32,894 nucleotides of DNA from Lachnospiraceae bacterium (GTDB lineage Bacteria; Bacillota; Clostridia; Lachnospirales; Lachnospiraceae). The notes beneath the pieces were generated by a model. The model ran no database searches. It had not been told where the DNA came from and saw only the letters and a list, made by a program, of their open reading frames with translations. The stretch is from contig JAIKYA010000084.1 of assembly GCA_024683645.1 (NCBI GenBank), positions 1 through 32,894 on the forward strand, given 5' to 3'. The first letter of the stretch is position 1; every line of letters starts with the position of its first letter. Both the position numbers and the translations under genes were made by a program. This document shows positions 16,830 through 24,739 of the stretch, one piece after another.

Positions 16830-16858
16830 TTGATTTTTCCGTATATATAGGTTATAGT
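16830..16858 (+). promoter_or_regulatory. Promoter of efp
   Basis: TTGATT (16830-16835) and TATAGT (16853-16858) with a 17-bp spacer. The leader is about 38 nt and ends in AGGAGGAG. Confidence 0.75.
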
Positions 16859-16902
16859 GATACGGTATTATTTTGTGACGAACATTCAGGAGGAGTAAAA
16901 GA

Positions 16903-17460
16903 ATGATATCAGCAGGTGATTTCAGGAACGGTATGACTATCGAGCTGGATAACAGTGTATACCAGATCGTTGAATTCCAGCACGTTAAACCGGGTAAAGG
17001 TGCTGCTTTCGTAAGAACAAAGCTTAAGGATGTAAAGAACGGAGGCGTGGTAGAGCGCACATTCAGACCTACCGAGAAGTGCCCTCCTGCAAGAATAGAC
17101 CGTAAAGATATGCAGTATCTGTATTCTGACGGAGACCTCTTCAATTTCATGGATACCGAGAATTATGAGCAGATAGCGCTGAACAGCGATGCTGTAGGCG
17201 ATGCACTCAAGTTCGTAAAAGAGAATGATATGGTAAAGATCTGCTCACATAACGGCAATGTGTTCGCTATCGAGCCGCCTCTCTTTGTAGAGCTGGAGAT
17301 AACCGATACGGAGCCCGGCTTCAAGGGTGATACCGCTACAGGTGCTTCCAAGCCCGCAACAGTTGAGACAGGTGCAACCGTACAGGTTCCTCTCTTCGTT
17401 AATACGGGAGACAAGATAAAGATCGATACCCGTACAGGTGAATATTTAAGCCGCGTTTAA
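16903..17460 (+). CDS. efp: Translation elongation factor P
   Basis: 185 residues, the standard length. EF-P relieves ribosome stalling at consecutive prolines. The N-terminal KOW-like domain carries the loop KPGKGAAF with K32 at the tip, the site that is modified in some bacteria. Two OB domains follow, ending in the conserved [16 protein letters not shown]. No lysine-modifying enzyme gene is nearby. It is a single-gene unit with its own promoter and terminator. Confidence 0.98.
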   Translation: MISAGDFRNGMTIELDNSVYQIVEFQHVKPGKGAAFVRTKLKDVKNGGVVERTFRPTEKCPPARIDRKDMQYLYSDGDLFNFMDTENYEQIALNSDAVGDALKFVKENDMVKICSHNGNVFAIEPPLFVELEITDTEPGFKGDTATGASKPATVETGATVQVPLFVNTGDKIKIDTRTGEYLSRV

Positions 17461-17481
17461 TTTCTTTTAACGATCAACTGT

Positions 17482-17527
17482 AAGACAACCGTAAAGGCAT
17501 TATATGCCGTTTCCGGTTGTCTTTTTT
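17482..17527 (+). terminator. Intrinsic terminator after efp
   Basis: AAGACAACCG (17482-17491) pairs with CGGTTGTCTT (17514-17523); an inner GGCAT/ATGCC stem (17496-17508) extends it. A run of T residues follows to 17527. Confidence 0.9.
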
Positions 17528-17552
17528 ATTTCAGAAAAAAGGAGAATGATGA

Positions 17553-18479
17553 ATGACAATAGATGAATTTGCGATAAAAGTTAAGAATGCATTTATGAAG
17601 GAGGGAGAAGAGAAGGAGATAAAGATCAGCAAGGTTCTGAAGAATAACGGGATATGCCTTACGGGGATAAGCATTCCGGATGAGATCCATAATATGACTC
17701 CAACCGTATACCTGGATGAGTATCTCGAGGATTATGAGAACGGTACCCCTTTTGCGAGCATAATGAAGAGGATAAGGCAGATGACGGAATACAGGGATGC
17801 GGAGATAAGCTTCGATCTCAAGGCGTTTATGAGTTTTGCTACGGCGCGTGACAGGATAGTTTACAAGCTTATAAATGCGGAAATGAATGAAGCACTGCTA
17901 AAAGAGGTCCCGCATGAGAGATTCCTTGATATGGCAAAGGTATTTTACTATGTGCTGAGCGACCAGGGCGAAAAACAGGCATCGATACTTATATACAACG
18001 GACATATGCAGGGCTGGGGTATAGATACGGAAGCACTGGCCGAATGTGCGGCGGAAAATACACCCAGGCTTCTGCCCGGAAGGATATATGATATAAATGA
18101 GCTTATAAGGAAAATGATGCCGGCAGACGCAGTTTTTTTTGACCCGGACTGCGGGGCAAACGACATCATGTACGTGCTTACCAATGAGAGAAAATACTTC
18201 GGTGCAGCCTGCATGCTGTATGAGGGGAAACTTAAGGAGTTTTCGGAACGCATAGGCGGGAGTTTTTATATCCTGCCCTCGTCCGTGCATGAGCTGATAC
18301 TGCTCAGGGAGACCGGCGATGAAGATCCGGCAGCTCTGGTCGACATGGTCAACGAAGTGAACGAAAGCCAGGTTGCTGCGGACGAGGTCCTGAGCGGAAG
18401 TGTCTACAGATATGACCGGGAAACCGCGAATATATCAGTGTTTGGCAGGAGTACGGCCGGGTTTGCGGCATATAGCTGA
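17553..18479 (+). CDS. DUF5688-like protein of unknown function
   Basis: 308 residues. The central to C-terminal segment with MYVLTNERKYFGAACMLY followed by SFYILPSSVHELILL matches my memory of the DUF5688 family, which is frequent and often multicopy in Lachnospiraceae and has no known function. No signal peptide or membrane segment is visible, so it is probably cytoplasmic. The start at 17553 fits the AGGAG upstream; two ATGs just before it are in another frame. It follows the efp terminator without a clear promoter of its own. Confidence 0.75.
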   Translation: MTIDEFAIKVKNAFMKEGEEKEIKISKVLKNNGICLTGISIPDEIHNMTPTVYLDEYLEDYENGTPFASIMKRIRQMTEYRDAEISFDLKAFMSFATARDRIVYKLINAEMNEALLKEVPHERFLDMAKVFYYVLSDQGEKQASILIYNGHMQGWGIDTEALAECAAENTPRLLPGRIYDINELIRKMMPADAVFFDPDCGANDIMYVLTNERKYFGAACMLYEGKLKEFSERIGGSFYILPSSVHELILLRETGDEDPAALVDMVNEVNESQVAADEVLSGSVYRYDRETANISVFGRSTAGFAAYS

Positions 18480-18482
18480 TAC

Positions 18483-18511
18483 TGGACAAAAAGACTTTCA
18501 TGTGCTAATAT
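18483..18511 (+). promoter_or_regulatory. Promoter of tRNA-Arg
   Basis: TGGACA (18483-18488) and TAATAT (18506-18511) with a 17-bp spacer and a TGC extension before the -10. It lies 12 bp before the tRNA 5' end. Confidence 0.65.
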
Positions 18512-18523
18512 ATATCGGTGTGT

Positions 18524-18595
18524 GCACCCGTAGTCTAATGGATAGGACGAAGGCCTCCGACGCCTTTAATGCAGGTTCGATTCCTGTCGGGTGTA
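18524..18595 (+). tRNA. tRNA-Arg (anticodon CCG)
   Basis: A full cloverleaf can be drawn: acceptor GCACCCG (18524-18530) with CGGGTGT (18588-18594, one G-U), D stem GTCT/GGAC, anticodon stem AAGGC/GCCTT with loop CTCCGAC, T arm GCAGG-TTCGATT-CCTGT. The anticodon CCG reads CGG arginine codons. The CCA end is not encoded. The start of the following gene lies 43 bp downstream, so the tRNA may be processed from a shared transcript. Confidence 0.95.
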
Positions 18596-18638
18596 GTACC
18601 GGTATTATCTGGACTAAAACAAGAAGGTTTGTTTTTTC

Positions 18639-20339
18639 ATGGCAAAAAGAAGAAAGAGAAAACCGAATAATACGAATACCGATGTGAAGTCTGTCATCAG
18701 TTCGGCTTTTGAACCCGAAGCTCTCGAAGAGGCGGCGGATAAAGAAGTATCAAAGCAGGATGAGCCTGAGGAGAATACTGCAGCGGAGGCAGAGCTTTCG
18801 GAGCCGGAAGTTTCGGAGGAAGCTTTTGAAATGTCGGATGAGGATATCGGGGCGGACGATGTGGAACAGCTTGAAGTGGATGATGTCGAGCATCTCGATG
18901 TGGAACAGCTTGAAGTGGATGATGTCGAACATCTTGATATGGAACATCTTGATATCAGTGAGGATGATCTGGCGGTAGATGAAGAGATAAAGAAAGAGAA
19001 GGCGGCAAGAAAGAACCGTGACAGCCGCAGCCGGAAAAAGAATTCCGCTAAGAGGGAAAACAGCTCTGATCTCGGCGTATATGTTAAAGATATCTTTTAT
19101 GCGATCGGTGACTGGTTATTTGAAAACAGAGTAAAGATCTGCCGCGTCCTGGTCGTACTGATCTTATGCATCATCGCATTTGCAGCCCTCAGGGGCATGA
19201 GCAAGGCAAGGCAGAAACAGGCGGCGGAGGGAGATCCCGTAGATCTGAATTCGCTTGCCGGTGACGTGATACCCATCCCGGTGGATGCAATGAAGAAGGA
19301 TGCGTATCCCGAGCTGAATGAACTGGTGAAGAATTATTTCACGGCCATGCAGGACAATGATCTGTATACTTACACCCAGCTGCGCAGCCAGACGGATGCA
19401 CTTGAGGAAGCAAAGCTCGGAGCCAAGAGCGAGTATATAGAATCCTACGATAACATATGCTGTTATACCAAGGCCGGACCCTATACAGATTCCTATATGG
19501 TATATGTGACCTACGATCTGAAACTGAAGGACTGGGACAAAAAAGCGCCCGCACTGGTCACGCTGGTTGTGTGTACCAATGAAAAAGGTGAACTCTACGT
19601 ATACAGCGGCAGCTTCGAGGAGAACGTGGCCGAATACATCAAGGGCATAACGAGCCAGGAAGATGTGGTAGAACTTTACAACAGTGTTGAACAGGAATAC
19701 AAGGAAGTAGTGGAAGCGGATCCCGCTTTCAGGGAATATATGTCAGCACTGAACCAGCTGATAAAGGACGGGGTAGGCGAACGTGTGGCGGCTGCAAGGG
19801 AACAGGCAGCTGCGGAAGAACCTGAGGCATCCGGAGAGGCTGACGGAGATAACGCTCCGGAACAAAACGATCAGGACGGGAATTCAACGGAAACACCCGC
19901 GGAAGAGACTCCTGCTGAACCCGAGAAACCTAAGGAGATCATAGTTGAGGCTACTACCAATGTCAATGTCAGGTCTTCGGACAGTGAGAATGCCGATAAA
20001 CTGGGAAGAGTAAACGAGGGAACGCAGCTCACCTGTGAAGAACAGCTGCAGAATGGCTGGAGCAGGATACAATATGAGGGAAAGACCGCCTATATCAAGA
20101 CGGAATTCCTGAAGGTTGTCGGTGCTAATGCGGAAGATGCGAGCGGGATGACGGTAGTCGGAAGCGTTACGGCTAAGGAGAATGTGAACGTTCGTGTTAC
20201 CGCTGAGACAGACGGTGAGAAGCTGGGTGTCGTAAACGAGGGTGATAAACTCGAAGTACTGGAAAAAGACAAGAACGGCTGGACCAAGGTTAAATACAAG
20301 GGGAAGGCCGGATACGTCAAGACTGAATACGTAAAATGA
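18639..20339 (+). CDS. Membrane-anchored protein with two C-terminal SH3b domains
   Basis: 566 residues. The cytoplasmic N-terminal 165 are acidic with a tandem repeat (about 74-104) and a basic stretch just before the membrane. One transmembrane segment lies at about 168-187. An external alpha-beta region (about 215-330, LNELVKNYFTAMQDNDLYTYTQLRS) looks like an NTF2/SnoaL-type fold, which is inference. A low-complexity Glu/Pro linker (about 387-430) leads to two bacterial SH3 domains (about 437-490 and 507-566), each with the NVNVR and NGW motifs typical of cell-wall-binding SH3b. The likely role is a wall-associated membrane protein. An AGAAGG 11 bases upstream supports the start. It ends 1 bp before a convergent gene. 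Confidence 0.85.
   Translation: MAKRRKRKPNNTNTDVKSVISSAFEPEALEEAADKEVSKQDEPEENTAAEAELSEPEVSEEAFEMSDEDIGADDVEQLEVDDVEHLDVEQLEVDDVEHLDMEHLDISEDDLAVDEEIKKEKAARKNRDSRSRKKNSAKRENSSDLGVYVKDIFYAIGDWLFENRVKICRVLVVLILCIIAFAALRGMSKARQKQAAEGDPVDLNSLAGDVIPIPVDAMKKDAYPELNELVKNYFTAMQDNDLYTYTQLRSQTDALEEAKLGAKSEYIESYDNICCYTKAGPYTDSYMVYVTYDLKLKDWDKKAPALVTLVVCTNEKGELYVYSGSFEENVAEYIKGITSQEDVVELYNSVEQEYKEVVEADPAFREYMSALNQLIKDGVGERVAAAREQAAAEEPEASGEADGDNAPEQNDQDGNSTETPAEETPAEPEKPKEIIVEATTNVNVRSSDSENADKLGRVNEGTQLTCEEQLQNGWSRIQYEGKTAYIKTEFLKVVGANAEDASGMTVVGSVTAKENVNVRVTAETDGEKLGVVNEGDKLEVLEKDKNGWTKVKYKGKAGYVKTEYVK
18858..18950 (+). repeat. 39-bp tandem repeat, about 2.4 copies
   Basis: Two 13-codon units (18858-18896 and 18897-18935) coding for DVEQLEVDDVEHL differ at two bases, and a partial third copy (DMEHL) follows at 18936-18950. 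The high identity suggests recent slippage or unequal exchange within the SH3b protein gene. Confidence 0.85.
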
Positions 20340-20340
20340 T

Positions 20341-21087
20341 CTAGCGTATCTCCTCGAGACGGCTGTCCATATATTTAAGAAGTTTTTGCGGACGCAGATA
20401 GTAGAGTATACTGTCGCGTCCGTTTTCTTTTATGAATTCTTCGGTCGAGTCATAGCCTTCCGAAGAAGCGAGCTCCGCGATCTCTTCATCAGTTACGTCA
20501 CCGATGGTATCACTGAGCACAGCCTCGCTCATCTCCAGATCGCAGACGTAGCGGTAGGCAGAGGCCATTATTTCAGCTGTCAGCTCATCCAGGCTGATGC
20601 TGTCGGCAGCGATATAGGCAGGGACAGACTGAGAGTAGTTATTTCTGATATATTCGCAGTAGTCATTGAGTGTGGCTTCGTAAGCGCTGCGTACATGTTC
20701 CTCATCCACATCAAATATCGCAAAGCCGTTGTAGAGGAAGGCTTTGAAGTCCTCCTCGTCTTTGACATTCTCCTTAAGCAGTGCATCATCGTGATAATTC
20801 CTGATGTATACGTCGGTACCGCTGTCTGAGCAGAGCTTAAGCATACTGCCGTCACGTACGCCGGTTTCGCATTCGCTGCGAGTGAAGCCGTTAAAAGATA
20901 CGCTTTTTGGCATGGGTGGTACAATGGACCAGAGTATACGGTTTTCGGCGTAGCTTGTATCTACTTCGGGCTCGGTGAGAGTGAACTCCTGCTTTTCACG
21001 GTTTAAGGCAATGACAAAAGAAGCTATGATAAAGACCACAGCGAGCAGGACAATGAGTATTTTGATTTTCCTATGTGAATTGTTCAT
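20341..21087 (-). CDS. Membrane-anchored extracytoplasmic protein of unknown function
   Basis: 248 residues. A basic N-terminus (HRKIKI) and one hydrophobic segment (about 9-27, ILIVLLAVVFIIASFVIAL) predict a signal anchor with an external domain. The C-terminal helical part (TDEEIAELASSEGYDSTEEFIKENGRDSILYYLRPQKLLKYM) resembles the C-terminal region of trigger-factor or SurA-type chaperones, including the final LxxxKLLxY pattern, but no isomerase domain is evident. This resemblance is from memory and uncertain. The start lacks a clear Shine-Dalgarno sequence and lies 17 bp after tRNA-Leu, with which it may share a transcript. Its stop is 1 bp from the stop of the convergent SH3b gene. Confidence 0.75.
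   Translation of the reverse strand: MNNSHRKIKILIVLLAVVFIIASFVIALNREKQEFTLTEPEVDTSYAENRILWSIVPPMPKSVSFNGFTRSECETGVRDGSMLKLCSDSGTDVYIRNYHDDALLKENVKDEEDFKAFLYNGFAIFDVDEEHVRSAYEATLNDYCEYIRNNYSQSVPAYIAADSISLDELTAEIMASAYRYVCDLEMSEAVLSDTIGDVTDEEIAELASSEGYDSTEEFIKENGRDSILYYLRPQKLLKYMDSRLEEIR
20389..20431 (+). terminator. Intrinsic terminator located inside the convergent gene
   Basis: CGGACGC (20389-20395) pairs with GCGTCCG (20416-20422); after one bulged A the stem continues for seven more pairs (20397-20403 with 20409-20415, one G-T) and closes on a 5-base loop. TTTTCTTTT follows on the + strand only. It would end the + strand SH3b transcript about 90 bp after its stop, within the coding sequence of the minus-strand gene. 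Confidence 0.7.
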
Positions 21088-21104
21088 GAGTTTATTTATT
21101 TAAC

Positions 21105-21187
21105 TGCCGGCGGTGGGACTTGAACCCACACGTGGTTACCCACAACAGATTTTGAGTCTGCATCGTCTGCCATTCCGACACGCCGGC
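21105..21187 (-). tRNA. tRNA-Leu (anticodon CAA)
   Basis: On the minus strand the acceptor GCCGGCG pairs perfectly with CGCCGGC. The anticodon arm is GCAGA-CTCAAAA-TCTGT, giving anticodon CAA, and a long variable arm (class II) and the T arm GTGGG-TTCAAGT-CCCAC follow. Discriminator A is at 21105 on the complementary strand. CCA is not encoded. It reads UUG codons, which several genes here also use as start codons. Confidence 0.96.
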
Positions 21188-21210
21188 GGGGTGTTTATCA
21201 CACGAACGTT

Positions 21211-21239
21211 ATCATATCATATCCTGACAGATTAAACAA
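21211..21239 (-). promoter_or_regulatory. Promoter of tRNA-Leu
   Basis: On the minus strand TTGTTT (21234-21239) and TATGAT (21211-21216) with a 17-bp spacer. A second TATGAT overlaps at 21216-21221. Confidence 0.6.
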
Positions 21240-21319
21240 GGATAATTTCTTCAGGATGGTGGAGCAAAATCCGACGGGAACGGCGACACTTTCAATATCA
21301 GATATCCGGCTGTTCTCAC

Positions 21320-21348
21320 TTGTTGTAAGAAGGGGATTATGGTATCAT
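21320..21348 (+). promoter_or_regulatory. Promoter of the polA operon
   Basis: TTGTTG (21320-21325) and TATCAT (21343-21348) with a 17-bp spacer and a TGG extension before the -10. Apart from this and the divergent tRNA promoter, 21240-21319 shows no clear feature. Confidence 0.6.
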
Positions 21349-21387
21349 AAACGTTAATGTGAGCAGGACGAAAGAGGGTATTGGCTT

Positions 21388-24114
21388 ATGAAAAAACTGG
21401 TACTGATAGACGGACACAGTATTCTGAACAGGGCATTTTACGGGCTGCCGGATCTTACTAACAGTGAGGGCAGGCATACGGGGGCAGTATACGGCTTTCT
21501 GAATATAATGTTCCGTATCATAGATGAAGAAAAGCCGGACCATCTGATGGTGGCTTTTGATGAACATGCGCCGACATTCAGACATGAGATGTATAAGGAA
21601 TATAAGGGAACCAGAAAGCCGATGCCGGAGGAACTGCGTGAGCAGGTACCGCTGATGAGGGAGATGCTGGCGGCCATGAACATAAAGACGCTGTCCATCC
21701 CGGGGCTGGAGGCTGACGACATACTGGGAACGGCTGCAAAAAGGGCAGAAGAAGCAGGAAGTGAGGTGGCTCTGATCTCCGGCGACAGGGACCTTCTGCA
21801 GATAGCTTCCGAACATATAAAGATAAGGATCCCCAAGACAAAGAAGGGCGGGACCGAGATAGAGGATTATTATGATGAGGATGTCAGGGCGGCGTACGGA
21901 CTGACACCGCTGCAGTTTATAGAGTTGAAGGCTCTTATGGGAGATACGGCGGATAATATCCCCGGAGTCCCGAAGGTAGGCGAGAAGACAGCTCTGGCGC
22001 TCATGCAGGAGTACGGTTCGATAGACAGCATATATGAGCATCTTGAAGATATAAGCAAAAACGCCATAAGGGAGAGTCTGCGCGAAAACCGGGAACTGGC
22101 TGATCTGAGCCTTAAGCTGGCAACGATCAATACTTCCTGTGATCTGGGTATAAGCCTTGAGAATGATGCCGTATATGACGATCCCTATACAGCTGCTGCT
22201 TACGAACTTTGCAAAAAACTTGATTTCAAGGCAATGCTCGGAAAGTTTGACAAAAAAAATGCAGCAGTACAGGCAGCAGAGTACCATTATACCATCGTCA
22301 GCGAAAAGGAATTCTGTGAAAAGCTCGCAGCTGCGGAAAATCCGTGTCTGATTGTTTATCCGATGAGCGGTGAGAGGCTGATCGCCGCGCTTTATGCAGG
22401 GGCAGACAGCGTGGTCATACTCGATACCGTGAACTCTTCGGAGGCCTGTGAAATGATACGCAGAAAGAGAGCCGGAGGCTCCGGCTTTATAACCTGTGAT
22501 GTTAAGCGGCTTTATAGCCTGCTTTACGGAAAGAGCGCGGCTCCGCTTATGAACTGTGTCGGCGAGCAGATGAGCTTTGAACAGCTGCTTGCCCCGGAAG
22601 AGACGGCAGACGGGGAATATGAACTGCTCTCTTCAAAAGAAGCGGCAGAAAACATCCGTGACGTTCTCATAGAAGCCTACCTTCTGAATCCGCTGAAGAG
22701 TGACCTGCAGACGGCGGATATGATCCGGGCTTATCTGGGAGGCAATCCGGAAAGCTATGAGACGCTTTTTGGCAAAAAGAGTTATGAAGAGGCTGCAGAG
22801 GCCGATAAAGAGAAGTTTTACAGCTATGCGGCCATGGAGGCGGCTTCACTGGAGAGTCTGGACAGGGTAATGAGTCAGAGGCTTTCGGAAGAGGGAATGT
22901 GGCAGCTGTTTAAGGATATGGAGATGCCGCTGTCCTACGTGCTCTACTGTATGGAAAGGGAAGGCATACAGGCATCATCCAAAGCACTGAAGGAATATGG
23001 CGAGGAGCTGAAGAACAGGCTGGATGAGCTTGAAAAAAAGATATACGAAGCGGCAGGGGAAGAATTCAATATCAATTCACCCAAGCAGCTGGCAGTGATC
23101 CTTTTTGAAAAGATGGGACTGCAGGGCGGAAAGAAGACCAAGACAGGGTATTCCACCTCGGCTGAAGTATTGGAAAAACTGGCAGGAGATGTTCCATTTG
23201 TACAGGACATACTGGAATACAGGACATATGCCAAGCTGAAGTCGACCTATGCGGACGCTCTGGACAGTTTCATAGCCGCAGACGGCAGGATACATACAAA
23301 GTTTAACCAGACCGTAACGGCTACGGGACGCCTGAGTTCAACCGATCCGAACCTTCAGAACATACCGATGAGGACCGAACTGGGACGCCGCATAAGAAAG
23401 GTGTTCACTCCTAAGGAAGGCTGTATATTTACCGATGCGGATTATTCGCAGATAGAACTGCGCATACTGGCGTCTCTTGCGGGTGACGTGAGTCTGATAG
23501 AGGCTTACAGGGAGGGCAGGGATATACACCGGATCACCGCATCAAAAGTATTCGCTGTGCCGTTCGAAGAAGTTACCGATCTGCAGCGACGTAATGCCAA
23601 GGCGGTCAATTTCGGAATAGTATACGGCATATCCTCTTTCGGGCTTTCGCAGGATCTGTCTATCAGCAGGAGCGAGGCAAAGGAATATATAGAACAGTAT
23701 TTTATGACCTATCCCGGAGTAAAGGATTACCTTGAGCGGGCTAAAGAAGAGGCAAAGAAAAACGGTTATTCGACAACGTATTTCGGCAGGCGCAGGCCCA
23801 TCCCCGAGCTTAAGAATTCCAACTTCATGCAGAGACAGTTCGGAGAGAGGGTAGCAATGAATGCACCGGTACAGGGTACGGCTGCCGATATAATGAAGAT
23901 AGCAATGATAAATGTTTTTGACAGGATAGTCAGAGAGGGGCTTAAGTCCAGACTGCTACTGCAGATACACGACGAACTCCTGATCGAGACCTTTGAGGAT
24001 GAAAAGGATGCGGTAGTCAGCATACTCAGGGAAGAGATGAAGAATGCGGCTGATTTTCCGGTAGAACTGGAGACGGATGTGCATACCGGATCGGACTGGT
24101 ACGAGGCTAAATGA
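21388..24114 (+). CDS. polA: DNA polymerase I
   Basis: 908 residues. It fills gaps and removes RNA primers in replication and repair. The N-terminal 5'-nuclease domain (about 1-290) has LIDGHSILNRAFYG, the catalytic ALISGDRDLLQI and LMGDTADNIPGVPKVGEKTA. The polymerase domain (about 500-908) has motif A DADYSQIELRILA (D683), motif B RRNAKAVNFGIVYGIS, and motif C QIHDELL (D862). The middle domain (about 300-480) lacks the D-x-E of the proofreading exonuclease, as in Bacillus and Thermus enzymes, so it is probably non-catalytic. It overlaps coaE by 4 nt (ATGA). Confidence 0.98.
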   Translation: MKKLVLIDGHSILNRAFYGLPDLTNSEGRHTGAVYGFLNIMFRIIDEEKPDHLMVAFDEHAPTFRHEMYKEYKGTRKPMPEELREQVPLMREMLAAMNIKTLSIPGLEADDILGTAAKRAEEAGSEVALISGDRDLLQIASEHIKIRIPKTKKGGTEIEDYYDEDVRAAYGLTPLQFIELKALMGDTADNIPGVPKVGEKTALALMQEYGSIDSIYEHLEDISKNAIRESLRENRELADLSLKLATINTSCDLGISLENDAVYDDPYTAAAYELCKKLDFKAMLGKFDKKNAAVQAAEYHYTIVSEKEFCEKLAAAENPCLIVYPMSGERLIAALYAGADSVVILDTVNSSEACEMIRRKRAGGSGFITCDVKRLYSLLYGKSAAPLMNCVGEQMSFEQLLAPEETADGEYELLSSKEAAENIRDVLIEAYLLNPLKSDLQTADMIRAYLGGNPESYETLFGKKSYEEAAEADKEKFYSYAAMEAASLESLDRVMSQRLSEEGMWQLFKDMEMPLSYVLYCMEREGIQASSKALKEYGEELKNRLDELEKKIYEAAGEEFNINSPKQLAVILFEKMGLQGGKKTKTGYSTSAEVLEKLAGDVPFVQDILEYRTYAKLKSTYADALDSFIAADGRIHTKFNQTVTATGRLSSTDPNLQNIPMRTELGRRIRKVFTPKEGCIFTDADYSQIELRILASLAGDVSLIEAYREGRDIHRITASKVFAVPFEEVTDLQRRNAKAVNFGIVYGISSFGLSQDLSISRSEAKEYIEQYFMTYPGVKDYLERAKEEAKKNGYSTTYFGRRRPIPELKNSNFMQRQFGERVAMNAPVQGTAADIMKIAMINVFDRIVREGLKSRLLLQIHDELLIETFEDEKDAVVSILREEMKNAADFPVELETDVHTGSDWYEAK

Positions 24115-24725
24115 TGAAAACGATAGGGATAACAGGAGGCGTAGGTGCCGGTAAAAGTCTGGTACTGGACTATCTTAAGGAAAAATATAACGCTTATATA
24201 ATCGTTGCCGACAGGCTGGCACATGAACTGGAAATGCCGGGAGAAGCCTGCTACGAACGGCTCGTGGAGGCTTTCGGAGAGAAGATACTTGACGAAAAGC
24301 ATTATATTGATAAAATAAAGTTTGCTGCCATGATCTTTTCGGACAATGAAGCACTGGAAAAGACCAATGCGATAATACACCCTGCGGTAAAAGAAGAGAT
24401 ACTGAAAAGAATAAGCCGTGAAGAAGAGACGGGGACGAAACTGTTCGTAGTGGAAGCCGCTCTGCTCATCGAAGAGGGCTATGATAAGATCCTCTCTGAG
24501 CTATGGTATATCCACGCAAAAGACAGCGTACGCCGCAAAAGGCTTAAAGAAAGCAGGGGCTACAGCGATGCTAAGATCGACAGCATCATGGCACAGCAAA
24601 AAGGCGAAGAAGAATTCAGACAAAGTTGCAGACGTATCATAGATAACAGCAAAGATACTGAATCTACCTGCGCTCAAATAGACAGGATAATGGAAGAGCT
24701 CGGATTTGAGCCTTCCCCGGTTTGA
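24111..24725 (+). CDS. coaE: Dephospho-CoA kinase
   Basis: 204 residues. It phosphorylates dephospho-CoA in the last step of coenzyme A synthesis. The P-loop GGVGAGKS is at residues 9-16, and the ADRLAHEL and HPAVKEEI motifs follow as in the family, with the lid-like RRKRLKESRGYS. The start overlaps the polA stop. polA-coaE adjacency is common in Firmicutes. Confidence 0.95.
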   Translation: MMKTIGITGGVGAGKSLVLDYLKEKYNAYIIVADRLAHELEMPGEACYERLVEAFGEKILDEKHYIDKIKFAAMIFSDNEALEKTNAIIHPAVKEEILKRISREEETGTKLFVVEAALLIEEGYDKILSELWYIHAKDSVRRKRLKESRGYSDAKIDSIMAQQKGEEEFRQSCRRIIDNSKDTESTCAQIDRIMEELGFEPSPV

Positions 24726-24739
24726 ATTGGAGGTAGAAG

